64,000 nt of DNA from Streptomyces hygroscopicus. GTDB lineage: Bacteria > Actinomycetota > Actinomycetes > Streptomycetales > Streptomycetaceae. Position 1 is the stretch's first letter, and each line of letters starts with the position of its first letter. The notes beneath the pieces were generated by a model that saw nothing but the letters and a program-made list of their open reading frames with translations, was not told where the DNA came from and did no database searches. The stretch covers positions 4,278,001 through 4,342,000 of the forward strand of contig CP018627.1 in NCBI GenBank assembly GCA_002021875.1, in the 5' to 3' direction. Below, one piece after another: positions 9,143 through 18,725 of the stretch. Both the position numbers and the translations under genes were made by a program.

Positions 9143-12100
9143 CTACTTCGCGGCCGTCCGCTTGGAGGCGACCGTGGTCTTGGCCGCCGCCTTCTTGGCC
9201 ACGGTCTTCTTCGCCGCGGTCTTCTTGGCCGCCGTGCTCTTGGCCGCCGTGCTCTTGGCCGCGGCCTTCTTGGCGGGCGCCTTCTTGGCGGCCGCTCCGC
9301 CGTTGCGCGCGGCGGGCACCGTCGCGTCGCTCACCCAGTCGCCCAGCATGTCGCGCAGGAACTTCCCGGTGTGGCTGGCCGGGACGGAGGCCACTTCCTC
9401 CGGGGTGCCCTCGGCGATCACCAGACCGCCGCCGCTGCCGCCCTCGGGTCCCATGTCCACGACCCAGTCGGCCGTCTTGATCACATCGAGGTTGTGCTCG
9501 ATGACGATCACGGTGTTGCCCTTGTCGACCAGACCGGAGAGCACGCTGATCAGCTTGCTGATGTCCTCGAAGTGCAGACCGGTGGTCGGCTCGTCCAGGA
9601 CGTACACCGTGCGGCCGGTGGACCGCTTCTGCAGCTCGCTCGCCAGCTTGACGCGCTGGGCCTCACCGCCGGACAGGGTCGGCGCGGGCTGCCCGAGCCG
9701 GACATAGCCCAGCCCGACCTCGTTGAGCGTGCGCAGATGGCGGGCGATGGTGGGCACCGCCTCGAAGAAGTCCAGGGCCTCCTCGATGGGCATGTCCAGC
9801 ACCTCGGCGATGGACTTGCCCTTGTAGTGCACCTCCAGGGTCTCCCGGTTGTAGCGCGCGCCGTGGCAGACCTCGCACGGCACATACACATCCGGCAGGA
9901 AGTTCATCTCGATCTTGATGGTGCCGTCACCGGAGCAGTTCTCGCAGCGGCCGCCCTTGACGTTGAAGGAGAACCGCCCGGGCTGGTACCCGCGGACCTT
10001 GGCCTCCATCGTCTCCGCGAACAGCTTGCGCACATGGTCGAAGACGCCGGTGTACGTCGCCGGGTTGGACCGCGGGGTGCGGCCGATGGGCGACTGGTCG
10101 ACATGGACCACCTTGTCGACGAGATCGTCGCCGGCGACCCGGGTGTGCCGCCCCGGAACCGCCCGCGCACCGTTCAGCTCGCGGGCCAGATGGGTGTAGA
10201 GGATGTCGTTGACCAGCGTGGACTTACCCGATCCGGAGACACCGGTGACGGCGGTGAGCACCCCCAGCGGGAAGGACACATCGATGTCCTGGAGGTTGTT
10301 CTCCCGGGCGCCGTGGACCGTCAGATGCCGCTTGGGATCCACGGCCCGGCGCGCCGACGGCAGCGGGATGGCCTTCTTACCGGACAGATAGTGCCCGGTC
10401 ACCGAGTCCTCGTTGACCAGCAGCTCGCTCAGCGGCCCGCTGTGCACCACTCTGCCGCCGTGCTCACCCGCGCCCGGGCCGATGTCCACCACCCAGTCCG
10501 AGGTCTTGATGGTGTCCTCGTCGTGCTCCACGACAATCAGGGTGTTGCCGAGGTCGCGCAGCCGCACCAGCGTCTCGATCAGCCGGTGGTTGTCGCGCTG
10601 GTGCAGGCCGATGGACGGCTCGTCCAGCACGTACAGCACACCGACCAGGCCGGAGCCGATCTGGGTGGCCAGCCGGATGCGCTGGGCCTCGCCGCCGGAG
10701 AGGGTGCCCGCGGCGCGGTTGAGCGAGAGGTAGTCCAGGCCGACATCGACCAGGAACCTCAGCCGCTCGTTGACCTCCTTGAGGACGCGCTCGGCGATGG
10801 TCTTCTCGCGCGGGCTCAGCTCCATGGCGCGCAGGAACTCGGCGCATTCGCTGATCGACATCGCCGAGACATCCGCGATGGACTTGTCCTGCACGGTGAC
10901 CGCGAGAACGATCGGCTTGAGGCGGGTGCCCTCACAGGTGGGGCAGGGCACCTCGCGCATATAGCCCTCGAACCGCTCCCGGCTGGCGTCGCTCTCCGCC
11001 TCCGAGTGGCGCCGCTTCACAAAGGGCACCGCGCCCTCGAAGGCCGTGGTGTAAGCCCGCTGGCGGCCGTAGCGATTGCGGTAGCGGACCTCGATCTGGG
11101 TCCGGTGGCCGTTGAGCAGCGCCTTCTTGGCACGCTGCGGCAGCCCGGCCCAGGGGATGTCCGTACGGAAGCCGAGCGCGTCGGCGAGCGCGCCGACCAG
11201 CCGCCCGAAGTAGTCCTTGGTGTGGCCGTGGGACCAGGGGTGGATGGCGCCCTCGTCGAGCGACTTCTCCTCGTCCGGGATGATCAGCTCGGGGTCGACC
11301 TCCATCCGGGTGCCGATGCCGGTGCAGTCCGGGCAGGCACCGAAGGGCGAGTTGAAGGAGAAGGTGCGCGGCTCCAGCTCCTCGAAGGACAGATCGTCGT
11401 ACGGGCAGTACAGATGCTCGGAGAACATCCGCTCCCGCTGCGGGTCGTCCTCGTCGAGGTCGACGAAGTCGAGGATCACCATGCCGCCGGAGAGGCCGAG
11501 CGCGGTCTCCACCGAGTCGGTCAGCCGGCGCTTGGCGCTGTCCTTGACGGTCAGGCGGTCGATGACCACCTCGATGGTGTGCTTCTCCTGCTTCTTCAGC
11601 TTCGGCGGGTCGGAGAGCTGGATCGTGGTGCCGTCCACCCGGGCGCGGCTGTAGCCCTTGGTCTGGAGATCGGAGAAGAGGTCGACGAACTCCCCCTTGC
11701 GCTCGCGCATCAGCGGGGAGAGCACCTGGAAGCGGCTGCCCTCGGGGAGCTCCAGCACCCGGTCCACGATCGCCTGCGGCGACTGGCGGGCGATCGGACG
11801 GCCGCACTCGGGGCAGTGCGGCTTGCCGATACGGGCGAACAGCAGCCGGAGGTAGTCATAGACCTCGGTGATGGTGCCGACGGTCGAGCGCGGATTCCGC
11901 GAGGTCGACTTCTGGTCGATCGACACCGCGGGGGACAGGCCCTCGATGAAATCCACATCGGGCTTGTCCATCTGCCCCAGGAACTGTCGGGCGTAGGAGG
12001 AGAGCGACTCGACGTAGCGGCGCTGCCCCTCGGCGAAGATCGTGTCGAACGCGAGGGACGACTTGCCCGACCCGGACAGCCCGGTGAAGACGATGAGCGA

Positions 12101-12175
12101 GTCGCGAGGAAGGTCGAGTGAGACGTTCTTGAGGTTGTGCTCGCGAGCGCCACGAACGATGAGACGGTCGGCCAC
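9143..12175 (-). CDS. uvrA: Excinuclease ABC subunit A
   Basis: UvrA is the damage-sensing ATPase of nucleotide excision repair and loads UvrB. The protein has two ABC ATPase modules: Walker [10 protein letters not shown] (residues 32-39) and GVSGSGKST in the second half, each with an LSGGEAQR signature and a DEP Walker B. It has zinc-binding cysteines ([16 protein letters not shown] ... CEVCHGARY). The last ~55 residues are an Ala/Lys-rich tail with repeated AAKK and AKST units, which I recall in other Streptomyces UvrA proteins. GTG 12175 (about 1010 aa) is preferred because AAAGG lies 12 bases upstream; GTG 12187 touches the ribosome site. Confidence 0.96.
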   Translation of the reverse strand: MADRLIVRGAREHNLKNVSLDLPRDSLIVFTGLSGSGKSSLAFDTIFAEGQRRYVESLSSYARQFLGQMDKPDVDFIEGLSPAVSIDQKSTSRNPRSTVGTITEVYDYLRLLFARIGKPHCPECGRPIARQSPQAIVDRVLELPEGSRFQVLSPLMRERKGEFVDLFSDLQTKGYSRARVDGTTIQLSDPPKLKKQEKHTIEVVIDRLTVKDSAKRRLTDSVETALGLSGGMVILDFVDLDEDDPQRERMFSEHLYCPYDDLSFEELEPRTFSFNSPFGACPDCTGIGTRMEVDPELIIPDEEKSLDEGAIHPWSHGHTKDYFGRLVGALADALGFRTDIPWAGLPQRAKKALLNGHRTQIEVRYRNRYGRQRAYTTAFEGAVPFVKRRHSEAESDASRERFEGYMREVPCPTCEGTRLKPIVLAVTVQDKSIADVSAMSISECAEFLRAMELSPREKTIAERVLKEVNERLRFLVDVGLDYLSLNRAAGTLSGGEAQRIRLATQIGSGLVGVLYVLDEPSIGLHQRDNHRLIETLVRLRDLGNTLIVVEHDEDTIKTSDWVVDIGPGAGEHGGRVVHSGPLSELLVNEDSVTGHYLSGKKAIPLPSARRAVDPKRHLTVHGARENNLQDIDVSFPLGVLTAVTGVSGSGKSTLVNDILYTHLARELNGARAVPGRHTRVAGDDLVDKVVHVDQSPIGRTPRSNPATYTGVFDHVRKLFAETMEAKVRGYQPGRFSFNVKGGRCENCSGDGTIKIEMNFLPDVYVPCEVCHGARYNRETLEVHYKGKSIAEVLDMPIEEALDFFEAVPTIARHLRTLNEVGLGYVRLGQPAPTLSGGEAQRVKLASELQKRSTGRTVYVLDEPTTGLHFEDISKLISVLSGLVDKGNTVIVIEHNLDVIKTADWVVDMGPEGGSGGGLVIAEGTPEEVASVPASHTGKFLRDMLGDWVSDATVPAARNGGAAAKKAPAKKAAAKSTAAKSTAAKKTAAKKTVAKKAAAKTTVASKRTAAK

Positions 12176-12327
12176 GCCGGTCGGCACCTTTCTTGAGAGA
12201 GACGGGGTGCGCCGAGCCCGCTCGCCGGGGCGGCCCTGCCGGACGGAGCAGAGGCGGAGCGGAGCGAAACCCCCAACCCAGGGTATGGGGGCACGACGAC
12301 GATGTCTTAAGGATGCAGCACACCGAG

Positions 12328-12336
12328 CCTATAGCA
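12328..12336 (-). promoter_or_regulatory. Possible extended -10 promoter element for uvrA
   Basis: On the minus strand the sequence reads TGCTATAGG, a TG-extended -10 hexamer, about 155 bases upstream of uvrA. No good -35 accompanies it. No GAAC-N4-GTTC LexA-type box was found between 12176 and 12405. Confidence 0.3.
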
Positions 12337-12405
12337 CGCACATTCGATTTGCGGGCGGCGGGAGCCCACTTCACCCGATCGTGTGGTGCGGACTACGGTC
12401 GGGTC

Positions 12406-13137
12406 ATGACCGACTACGTCAGGGACGCCCTCGCCGTGCAGGAGGCGACGGATCGGCTGCTGACCGCCGTCGCCGCCCTCGACGACGCGTCCCTCGTGAG
12501 CCCCTCGGAGCTCCCCGGCTGGACCCGCGGCCATGTCCTGGCCCACCTGGCCCGCAACGCGGACGCCCTGGTGAACCTGGTCACCTGGGCCCGGACCGGC
12601 CAGGAGACCCCGATGTACGCCGACGCCCAGACACGCGACGCCGAGATCCGGCGCGACGCCGCCCGGCCGCTCGCCGTCCATCTGGACGACCTGCGCACCA
12701 GCGCCACCCGCTTCGACGCGGCGGCCACCGCACTGCCCCCGGAGCGCCTGCCGTACGAGGTGACCCTGCGCGGCGGGGTCCGGGAGCCGGCGGGCGGACT
12801 GCCACTGCGCCGCCTCGCCGAGGTCGAGCTGCATCATGTCGATCTCGGTATCGGCTACACCGTGGCGGATCTGCCCGCCACCTTCGTCGAGAGCCAGCTC
12901 ACCGTGCTCATCCGTACAAGGTTCGCCGGGCACCCGGATATTCCCCCGCTGCGGCTGGCCACCGGGCCCGGTGACGGGGAGGTCCGGCACACCGGCCGCC
13001 CCGCCGCCCCCGGGGAGTCCCCGGTCACCGTCGCCGGCTCCCCCGCCGCCCTGCTGGGCTGGCTCACCGGCCGTACGGACGGCTCCGGCCTCTCCTGCCC
13101 GAACGGCCCCTTGCCCGTTCTCCCCGCACTAGGCTGA
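12406..13137 (+). CDS. Maleylpyruvate isomerase family mycothiol-dependent protein
   Basis: A 243-residue DinB-like four-helix protein of the mycothiol-dependent maleylpyruvate isomerase family. The N-terminal domain has the metal-ligand helix [14 protein letters not shown] and the second histidine cluster [11 protein letters not shown]; the C-terminal part is the small sterol-carrier-like domain of the family. Members use mycothiol, the actinobacterial thiol, as cofactor, but most Streptomyces paralogues have no assigned substrate. The ATG at 12406 is chosen because the upstream in-frame extension does not resemble the family. A metallo-beta-lactamase-fold hydrolase starts 4 bases after its stop. 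The pair may therefore act together in thiol-adduct detoxification (inference). Confidence 0.88.
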   Translation: MTDYVRDALAVQEATDRLLTAVAALDDASLVSPSELPGWTRGHVLAHLARNADALVNLVTWARTGQETPMYADAQTRDAEIRRDAARPLAVHLDDLRTSATRFDAAATALPPERLPYEVTLRGGVREPAGGLPLRRLAEVELHHVDLGIGYTVADLPATFVESQLTVLIRTRFAGHPDIPPLRLATGPGDGEVRHTGRPAAPGESPVTVAGSPAALLGWLTGRTDGSGLSCPNGPLPVLPALG

Positions 13138-13141
13138 GGCC

Positions 13142-13798
13142 ATGACCTACAGCGGAGTAGTGACGGTCGGTGGACCGGCGGACGTGCACGAACTGCCCGA
13201 TCTGATGATCTCGAAGGTCGCGGTCGGCCCCATGAACAACAACGCGTACCTGCTGCGCTGCCGGGCCACCGACGAGCAGCTCCTGATCGACGCCGCCGCC
13301 GAGCCGCACACCCTGCTCTCCCTGATCGGCGAGAGCGGCATCGCCTCCGTCGTCACCACCCACCGCCACCAGGACCACTGGAGCGCGCTGCGCGAGGTGG
13401 TGGACGCCACCGGCGCCCGCACCTACGCGGGCCAGTACGACGCCGAGGGCATCCCGGTGCCGACCGATGTGCCGGTCGCGGACGGCGACACGGTGCGGGT
13501 CGGCCGGGTCGAGCTGACCGCGCGCCATCTGGTCGGCCACACGCCCGGCAGCATCGCCCTGGTCTACAACGACCCGCACGGCCATCCGCATGTGTTCACC
13601 GGCGACTGCCTGTTCCCGGGCGGCGTCGGCAACACATGGAAGGACTCCAAGGCGTTCGAGAGCCTGATCAACGACGTCGAGACCAAGCTCTTCGACCGGC
13701 TTCCGGACGAGACCTGGGTCTACCCCGGCCACGGCGACGACACCACGCTCGGCGCCGAGCGCCCGCACCTCGGGGAGTGGCGCGAGCGCGGCTGGTAG
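13142..13798 (+). CDS. Metallo-beta-lactamase-fold hydrolase (glyoxalase II-like)
   Basis: A 218-residue MBL-fold protein. The metal-binding motif THRHQDHWSAL gives the HxHxDH signature near residue 78. Further ligands are in VGHTPGS, FTGDCLFPGG and VYPGHGDDT. The layout matches glyoxalase II-like hydrolases that cleave thioesters such as S-lactoyl thiols. It lies 4 bases after a mycothiol-dependent-family gene and is surely co-transcribed, so a mycothiol thioester is a reasonable substrate guess. A 19-base imperfect duplication (13786 and 13814) spans its TAG stop. Confidence 0.9.
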   Translation: MTYSGVVTVGGPADVHELPDLMISKVAVGPMNNNAYLLRCRATDEQLLIDAAAEPHTLLSLIGESGIASVVTTHRHQDHWSALREVVDATGARTYAGQYDAEGIPVPTDVPVADGDTVRVGRVELTARHLVGHTPGSIALVYNDPHGHPHVFTGDCLFPGGVGNTWKDSKAFESLINDVETKLFDRLPDETWVYPGHGDDTTLGAERPHLGEWRERGW

Positions 13799-13833
13799 CG
13801 GCGCCGGTGGCGCGCGCGGCTCGCAGCGGCGCG
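13786..13833. repeat. Imperfect duplication across the MBL gene stop codon
   Basis: The 19-mers starting at 13786 and 13814 differ at two positions. The first contains the TAG stop (13796-13798). It is short and GC-rich, so the support is weaker than for the coaE or Rieske repeats. Confidence 0.5.
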
Positions 13834-13905
13834 CTCACGGCCCGAGAGCGCCGCGCACCTCCGTACGCCCCGTGACCCCTGGCGGGCCATGGCGGTTGTC
13901 GCGTC

Positions 13906-15240
13906 ATGCACCATGACCGCTCTCCGTCCATGGCCCGCCTCGCCGCCGCGTCCCTGGCCGGCACCGCGATCGAGTTCTACGACTTCTTCGTCTACGGCAC
14001 GGCCGCCGCGCTCGTCCTCGGCCCGCTGTTCTTCCCCACCTTCTCGCCGCTGGCAGGCACCCTCGCCGCTTTCGGCACCTTCGCCGTCGGCTTCGTCTCC
14101 CGGCCCCTGGGCTCGATGCTCTTCGGGCCCATCGGCGACCGCCACGGGCGCCGGCCGGTGCTCATCGCCTCCCTGCTGCTCACCGGCGTCGCGACCGTCG
14201 CCGTGGGCTTCGTCCCGACCTACGACTCGATCGGCATCGCCGCCCCCGTCCTGCTGCTCGTGCTGCGCTTTCTGCAGGGGCTGGGGCTCGGCGGCGAATG
14301 GGGCGGCGCGGTGCTGCTGACCGCCGAGCACGCGCCCGCGGAGCGGCGCGGGCTGTGGTCGGGCTTTCCGCAGGTCGGCCCGGCCGTCGGCTTTCTGCTG
14401 GCCAACGGCACGATGCTGGCCCTGTCGGCCACGCTGAGCGATGCCGAGTTCCGGTCCTGGGGGTGGCGGGTGCCGTTCTGGGGCGCGGGGCTGCTGGCGG
14501 GCGCCGGGCTGCTGCTGCGGGCCCAGCTGACCGAGTCCCCGCGGTTCCAGGAGCTGGCCGAGCAGGGCGACCGGGCCGCCGCGCCGCTGGCCGAGGTGGT
14601 GCGCGGCCACTGGCGGCTGGTCCTGCTGACCGCGGGCGGGCTCGCGGTGGGCTATGCCGTCTTCTACGCGGTCACGACCTGGTCCCTGGCGTACGGCACG
14701 GAGCGGCTCGGTGTCGCGCGCACCACGCTGCTGGGCTGCATCATGGCGGCCGTGGCGGTCATGGGCGCCCTGACGCCTCTGGCGGCCCATCTCGGCGACC
14801 GCTTCGGGCGGCGGCCGCTGTGCCTGGTGGGCTGCGTGGCCACCGTGGCGTGGATGTTTCCGCTGGTCGCGCTGTTGCGCACCGGTGAGCCGCCGCTGAT
14901 GTTCCTCGGCATCCTGGGCGCGCTGCTCGCCTTCATCACCATGTTCGCGGTGACTGCGGCCTATCTGCCCGAGCTGTTCGAGGCGCGGGTGCGCTGCACG
15001 GGAGCGGCGCTCGGCTACAACCTCGCGGGCGTCCTGGGCGGGGCGCTCACACCGATCGTCGCGACGGCGCTGTCCCACGGGAACGGGCCGCCCTGGGGCG
15101 TCGCCGCGTATCTGACCGCCGCCGCGCTGCTGAGCCTGGGCTGCTTCGTCCTGCTGCCGGAGACACGGCCGACGGCCGACCGTCCGGATGGTGGACGATC
15201 GGCCGTACGGCCTCTGGAGGCCGGGGAGGCGGCTGTGTGA
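13906..15240 (+). CDS. MFS transporter, metabolite:H+ symporter (MHS) type
   Basis: A 444-residue permease with about twelve membrane spans. The start of the fold, GTAIEFYDFFVYG, is the hallmark of the MHS subfamily (proline/betaine, shikimate, citrate and dicarboxylate symporters). The loop 2-3 motif GDRHGRRPVL and its repeat GDRFGRRPL are present, as is LQGLGLGGEWGGA in helix 4. It probably imports a small carboxylate or zwitterion with protons; the substrate cannot be read. It begins about 107 bases after the MBL gene on the same strand and could share its transcript. It faces terC convergently. Confidence 0.9.
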   Translation: MHHDRSPSMARLAAASLAGTAIEFYDFFVYGTAAALVLGPLFFPTFSPLAGTLAAFGTFAVGFVSRPLGSMLFGPIGDRHGRRPVLIASLLLTGVATVAVGFVPTYDSIGIAAPVLLLVLRFLQGLGLGGEWGGAVLLTAEHAPAERRGLWSGFPQVGPAVGFLLANGTMLALSATLSDAEFRSWGWRVPFWGAGLLAGAGLLLRAQLTESPRFQELAEQGDRAAAPLAEVVRGHWRLVLLTAGGLAVGYAVFYAVTTWSLAYGTERLGVARTTLLGCIMAAVAVMGALTPLAAHLGDRFGRRPLCLVGCVATVAWMFPLVALLRTGEPPLMFLGILGALLAFITMFAVTAAYLPELFEARVRCTGAALGYNLAGVLGGALTPIVATALSHGNGPPWGVAAYLTAAALLSLGCFVLLPETRPTADRPDGGRSAVRPLEAGEAAV

Positions 15241-15330
15241 GCCGTCTCCCGGATCCGGGACGCGGACAGTCGCCGCACGCCTTCTGACGCCGTCGGGCGT
15301 GTCAGGGCGGTGACGCCGCGGAAGACACCG

Positions 15331-16335
15331 TCAGACGTCGACGCTGTCCTTGTCCCGGTCCCGGTCCTCCCCGTTCCCCGCCTCCGCCAGGGCCTGTTTC
15401 TTCGAGGCGTAGAGACTGGTGACCGTCGTGACGGCGAGCACCGCGCAGATGACGCCGAGCGAGACGGGGATGCTGATCTCCGGGACATGCACCCCGGCCT
15501 CGTGCAGCGCGTGCAGCACCAGCTTGACGCCGATGAAGCCGAGGATGATCGACAGCCCGTACGAGAGGTGGACCAGCTTCTTGAGCAGGCCGCCGATCAG
15601 GAAGTACAGCTGGCGCAGGCCCATCAGCGCGAAGGCGTTGGCGGTGAAGACGATGTACGGGTCCTGGGTGAGGCCGAAGATCGCGGGTATCGAGTCCAGC
15701 GCGAACAGGACGTCCGTGGTGCCGATCGCCAGCATGACGATCAGCATCGGGGTCATCAGCCGCTTGCCGTTCTCCATGATGAACAGCTTGGTGCCGTGGT
15801 ACTGGTCGGTGGACGGGACCCGCTTCTCGACCGCCTTGAGCAGCCGGTTCTCCTCGAACTCCTCTTCCTCCTCATCGGCCCGCGCCTCCTGGACGAGCTT
15901 CCAGGCGGTCCAGATGAGGAAGGCACCGAAGATGAAGAAGACCCACGAGAAGGTCGAGACGATCGCGGCGCCGGCGGCGATGAAGACCGCGCGCAGCACG
16001 AGGGCGATGAGCACGCCCACCATGAGCACACGCTGCTGGTAGATCGTCGGCACGGAGAACTTCGCCATGATCAGAACGAAGACGAAGAGGTTGTCGACGC
16101 TCAGCGACTTCTCGGTGATGAAGCCCGCGAAGAACTCACCGGAGGGCTGGCCGCCCGCGAAGACCAGCAGCCCGAGCCCGAAGAGCACGGCGAGAGCGAC
16201 CCAGACGGCCGTCCAGATCCCGGCCTCCTTGATGGAGACCTCATGCGGTTTGCGGCCGCCTATGAAGAAGTCGGCGGCGATGAGGGCGCAGAGGCCGACG
16301 ATCGTCAGCCCCCACATGGTCACGGAAACGTCCAC
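15331..16335 (-). CDS. TerC family integral membrane protein (Alx-like)
   Basis: A 334-residue polytopic membrane protein with about nine spans. It carries the TerC signatures FITEKSLSVDNLFVF and GTTDVLFALDSIPA, whose acidic residues inside membrane helices are thought to carry metal ions. The middle cytoplasmic loop is strikingly acidic (ADEEEEEFEEN). TerC/Alx proteins export Mn2+ or help load metal onto exported proteins, and they accompany TerD proteins in tellurite and stress clusters, as here. The 5' region (16376-16502) looks like a yybP-ykoY manganese riboswitch, which fits a Mn-responsive exporter. The C-terminus is charged (GEDRDRDKDS). Confidence 0.93.
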   Translation of the reverse strand: MDVSVTMWGLTIVGLCALIAADFFIGGRKPHEVSIKEAGIWTAVWVALAVLFGLGLLVFAGGQPSGEFFAGFITEKSLSVDNLFVFVLIMAKFSVPTIYQQRVLMVGVLIALVLRAVFIAAGAAIVSTFSWVFFIFGAFLIWTAWKLVQEARADEEEEEFEENRLLKAVEKRVPSTDQYHGTKLFIMENGKRLMTPMLIVMLAIGTTDVLFALDSIPAIFGLTQDPYIVFTANAFALMGLRQLYFLIGGLLKKLVHLSYGLSIILGFIGVKLVLHALHEAGVHVPEISIPVSLGVICAVLAVTTVTSLYASKKQALAEAGNGEDRDRDKDSVDV

Positions 16336-16375
16336 AGTTCCTCCGGCATTCGTACGGCAATCTCAGCGTCGTCGC

Positions 16376-16502
16376 TGCCGGAGGTCTCTTCCGCCCATGG
16401 ACCGCGCCACGGACCGGCGCCCCGGGATTCCGTCCGGCCTCCTGGGGCCGGACGGAATCCGTGGTGACGGGAACACCGCTAAAGGAGTACTCCCCTCCGC
16501 GT
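16376..16502 (-). promoter_or_regulatory. Candidate yybP-ykoY (Mn2+) riboswitch upstream of terC
   Basis: Read on the minus strand, the terC leader has GGAGGGGAGTA (complement of 16488-16498), matching the L1 consensus AGGGGAGUA. Next comes CCGTCACCACGG (16459-16470), like the CGUCA core of L3. Then there is a perfect 15-bp hairpin (16425-16439 with 16446-16460), and finally CCTCCG near 16379-16384, which can pair with the 5' CGGAGG to close P1. The order matches RF00080 as I remember it, and this class often controls TerC/Alx genes. A covariance-model search is needed for proof. A TTTACT/TACCCT pair near 16510-16540 may be the promoter. Confidence 0.55.
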
Positions 16503-16557
16503 ATACGAGGGTACAGGAATCCCCATGGAAGAGTAAAGAGATGGGCAAAAGGCCAGG

Positions 16558-18555
16558 TCAGTTGCCATATGACGGGCGGGCCCTGGCAGCCTTCAGAGCC
16601 TTCGCGGCCCGGCCTGCCTCCCCCAGGACCTGGTCCAGCACCCGGCTGCCCGGCGGCACCATCGACGGCTCGTACGTCCACGCATGGCCCACCCAGGGGT
16701 CGGCGAGGTGGTCGTCGGCGACCGGGGTGAGCCGCAGCAGCGACCGCCACAGCGGGTCCAGCACCGGACCGTAGGCCCGCGCGTCCTCGCGGTCGGCGAC
16801 CATCATCAGATGCACGCCCACCGCTGGCCCCTCGTCCGCCAGATAGCGCAGCTGGGTGACGGCCCGGTCGTCGAAACCGTGCGGGAAGTCGTGGACGATC
16901 AGCAGCTGCTCTGCGGTGTCCAGATCGGGCGGCAGCGCGTCCGTGGCGCCACTGCGGACCGCCATCTGCACCAGGTCGACGCGCCGGGTCAGGGCGGCCA
17001 GCACCGAGGAGACCCCCTGGGCTCCGGCCGCCGGCGGCTCGGCCAGCGCACCCGACCCCACCAGCGGGGCGAACGAGCCCGCGGCCGAACCCGCCGGGTC
17101 GATCACATGCACCGCGATCTCCCCCGCCGGATAGACGGCCAGCAGCCGCGCGGCGATGGCGACCGCCGCGTCCGCGGCCAGCCTGCGCAGCTCACCGGAG
17201 TCGGCCGGCCCGTCGTCGAACCCGCCCGAACGCCCGGCATCGATCCACAGCCCCCGCTCCAGCGGCAGCCGCACCAGCATGGGGATGCGCAGACCGGTGC
17301 GCTCCGGGAGGTGCAGATCGCCCACGCGCAGGGCCATCGGGACCTCCATCGGCACCTGGTACGCCTGCCACACCGGGCTGTCCCAGCGGGCGTAGGCGGG
17401 CGGCAGCGCGGGCTCCACCACCTCGGCCTCGGCGGTGAGCTGTGCCAGATCGCGGTCGAGGGCCGCGCGGGCCTGCTCGACGAGGTCGGCGTGCTTGGCG
17501 CGCGCCTCGGCGCGGGCGGAGTCGGCGGCCGGGCCGACCCGGGTGCGCGGGTCGGAGAGCACCCGGTCCAGCTCCTGCTCCATCCGGGACTCGGCGAAGT
17601 CCACGGCGCTGCGGTAGGCCGCGGCCGTCCGGGCCAGGTCCTCGAACATCCCCCAGACCTGGTTGTAGAGCCGCTCGTCCATGGTCCAGCCGGAGGCGTC
17701 GCCCGCGACCGGCTGGGCGGGCTGTCCGGGTGCGGCGGGCGGCGCGGCGGGCGCGGGCGTCGGCGGCGCGGCCGTACGGCGGCCCGGGTGCTCGTAGTTG
17801 ACCGGCCCTCCGGGGGCGGGCGCGCCCAGTGGCTGCTGCGAAGGGGTCTGTGGCTGGGCGGGGGCCGGGTCGGCGCCGCCGCCCGCAGGCACCGGATCGC
17901 CACCGCCGCCCGCGGGGGCCGGGTCGGCTCCGCCACCCGCGGCGGCCGTGCGCACCCGGCCGTCGCCCTCGGGGCGGGGCGGGGGCTGGGCGACCGAGCG
18001 GGCCATGCCCCGCGCCACCGCCTCGTTGATCCGCGCCGCGAGGTCGGTGGCCTCCGCCAGCCCCTGGTCGTGCAGCATGGCGGCCAGCCCGCCCGCGTAC
18101 CCCTGGCCGACGGCGCGCACCTTCCACGCGCCCTGCCTGCGGTAGAGCTCCAGGGCGGCCACCGCGGACTCCGAGTCCAGATCGGTGATGGTGTAGCCGG
18201 CGATCTCGGTGCCGTCGAGGCCGGTGACGGCGACGAACGGCGCGGCCATGACCCCGAACCGGGCCGGGCCGCCGACGCCGGCCGGCAGCGCGAGCAGCAC
18301 GGTGACCCGGTGGATATGGCCGGGCATCGCGTCGAGGTCGACGGCGAGCCGGTGGTCGGCCGCCGCCTGTTTGGGCACCTCTATCCCGGCGAGCTGGGGC
18401 GAGGCGGGATGCGCGACCCATTCCGCGCCGTGCACCGTGCCCCGCTCATCGCCGAGTGTCGCCCCGGCCACGATCGGATTGCCCGCAGAGATCCGGATCT
18501 CCAAACGGGTCTGGGGCAGGGGGTGGTTCTGCCCTCGGACCAGCTCGGCCGTCAT
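16558..18555 (-). CDS. TerD domain fused to a degenerate FtsK/HerA-like ATPase domain
   Basis: A 665-residue two-domain protein. Residues 1-170 form a TerD domain (LEIRISAGNPI ... GYTITDLDSESAVAALELYRR). Residues about 190-290 are a Pro/Ala/Gly-rich linker and 300-400 are helical with many charges. Residues 400-650 resemble FtsK/EccC-type ATPases: LVRLPLERGLWIDA, VIDPAGSAAGSFAPLVG and LLIVHDFPHG at the Walker B place, then LADEGPAVGVHLMM. The Walker A loop is lost: AGRSGGFDD stands where GxxGxGKS should be. It therefore probably binds partners rather than translocating. It lies between terD and terC on the same strand, with a good GAGGGG ribosome site. Confidence 0.8.
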   Translation of the reverse strand: MTAELVRGQNHPLPQTRLEIRISAGNPIVAGATLGDERGTVHGAEWVAHPASPQLAGIEVPKQAAADHRLAVDLDAMPGHIHRVTVLLALPAGVGGPARFGVMAAPFVAVTGLDGTEIAGYTITDLDSESAVAALELYRRQGAWKVRAVGQGYAGGLAAMLHDQGLAEATDLAARINEAVARGMARSVAQPPPRPEGDGRVRTAAAGGGADPAPAGGGGDPVPAGGGADPAPAQPQTPSQQPLGAPAPGGPVNYEHPGRRTAAPPTPAPAAPPAAPGQPAQPVAGDASGWTMDERLYNQVWGMFEDLARTAAAYRSAVDFAESRMEQELDRVLSDPRTRVGPAADSARAEARAKHADLVEQARAALDRDLAQLTAEAEVVEPALPPAYARWDSPVWQAYQVPMEVPMALRVGDLHLPERTGLRIPMLVRLPLERGLWIDAGRSGGFDDGPADSGELRRLAADAAVAIAARLLAVYPAGEIAVHVIDPAGSAAGSFAPLVGSGALAEPPAAGAQGVSSVLAALTRRVDLVQMAVRSGATDALPPDLDTAEQLLIVHDFPHGFDDRAVTQLRYLADEGPAVGVHLMMVADREDARAYGPVLDPLWRSLLRLTPVADDHLADPWVGHAWTYEPSMVPPGSRVLDQVLGEAGRAAKALKAARARPSYGN

Positions 18556-18600
18556 GGCTGCGTCCCCTCGTTGTATTCCGCTGATGGCATAGGTGTGCGG

Positions 18601-18648
18601 TGAGCGCGTCGGCCCGGCGAGCTGTGCTCCACCGGGCCGACGCGCTCA
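18601..18648 (-). terminator. 17-bp hairpin between terD and the TerD-FtsK-like gene
   Basis: A perfect 17-bp inverted repeat (18601-18617 with 18632-18648) has a 14-base loop. Together with the hairpin at 18692-18713 it makes two successive structures after terD, so read-through into the next gene may be limited. Confidence 0.65.
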
Positions 18649-18691
18649 TCCGGGCGGTTCGCCTCCGGGGCGGATCCGCTGATCAACTTGT

Positions 18692-18713
18692 CCGCCGCTC
18701 GTCCGAGCGGCGG
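18692..18713 (-). terminator. Hairpin just after the terD stop
   Basis: A 10-bp inverted repeat (18692-18701 with 18704-18713) begins 13 bases past the terD stop codon. The stem is very stable and has no T-tract on the terD side. Confidence 0.5.
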
Positions 18714-18725
18714 TGACGGGCCTTT

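Noticed and set aside
8981..12121. A 1046-codon plus-strand frame opposite uvrA
   Set aside because: It is antisense to the full-length, motif-complete uvrA; long antisense frames are expected from third-position GC bias.
12176..12405. LexA (SOS) box upstream of uvrA
   Set aside because: No GAAC-N4-GTTC-like palindrome was found here or upstream of uvrB; only half-site-like words.
16684..18603. A 639-codon plus-strand frame over the TerD-FtsK-like gene
   Set aside because: It is rich in Arg/Gly/His low complexity and is the shadow of the minus-strand gene, which has recognisable domains and a ribosome site.
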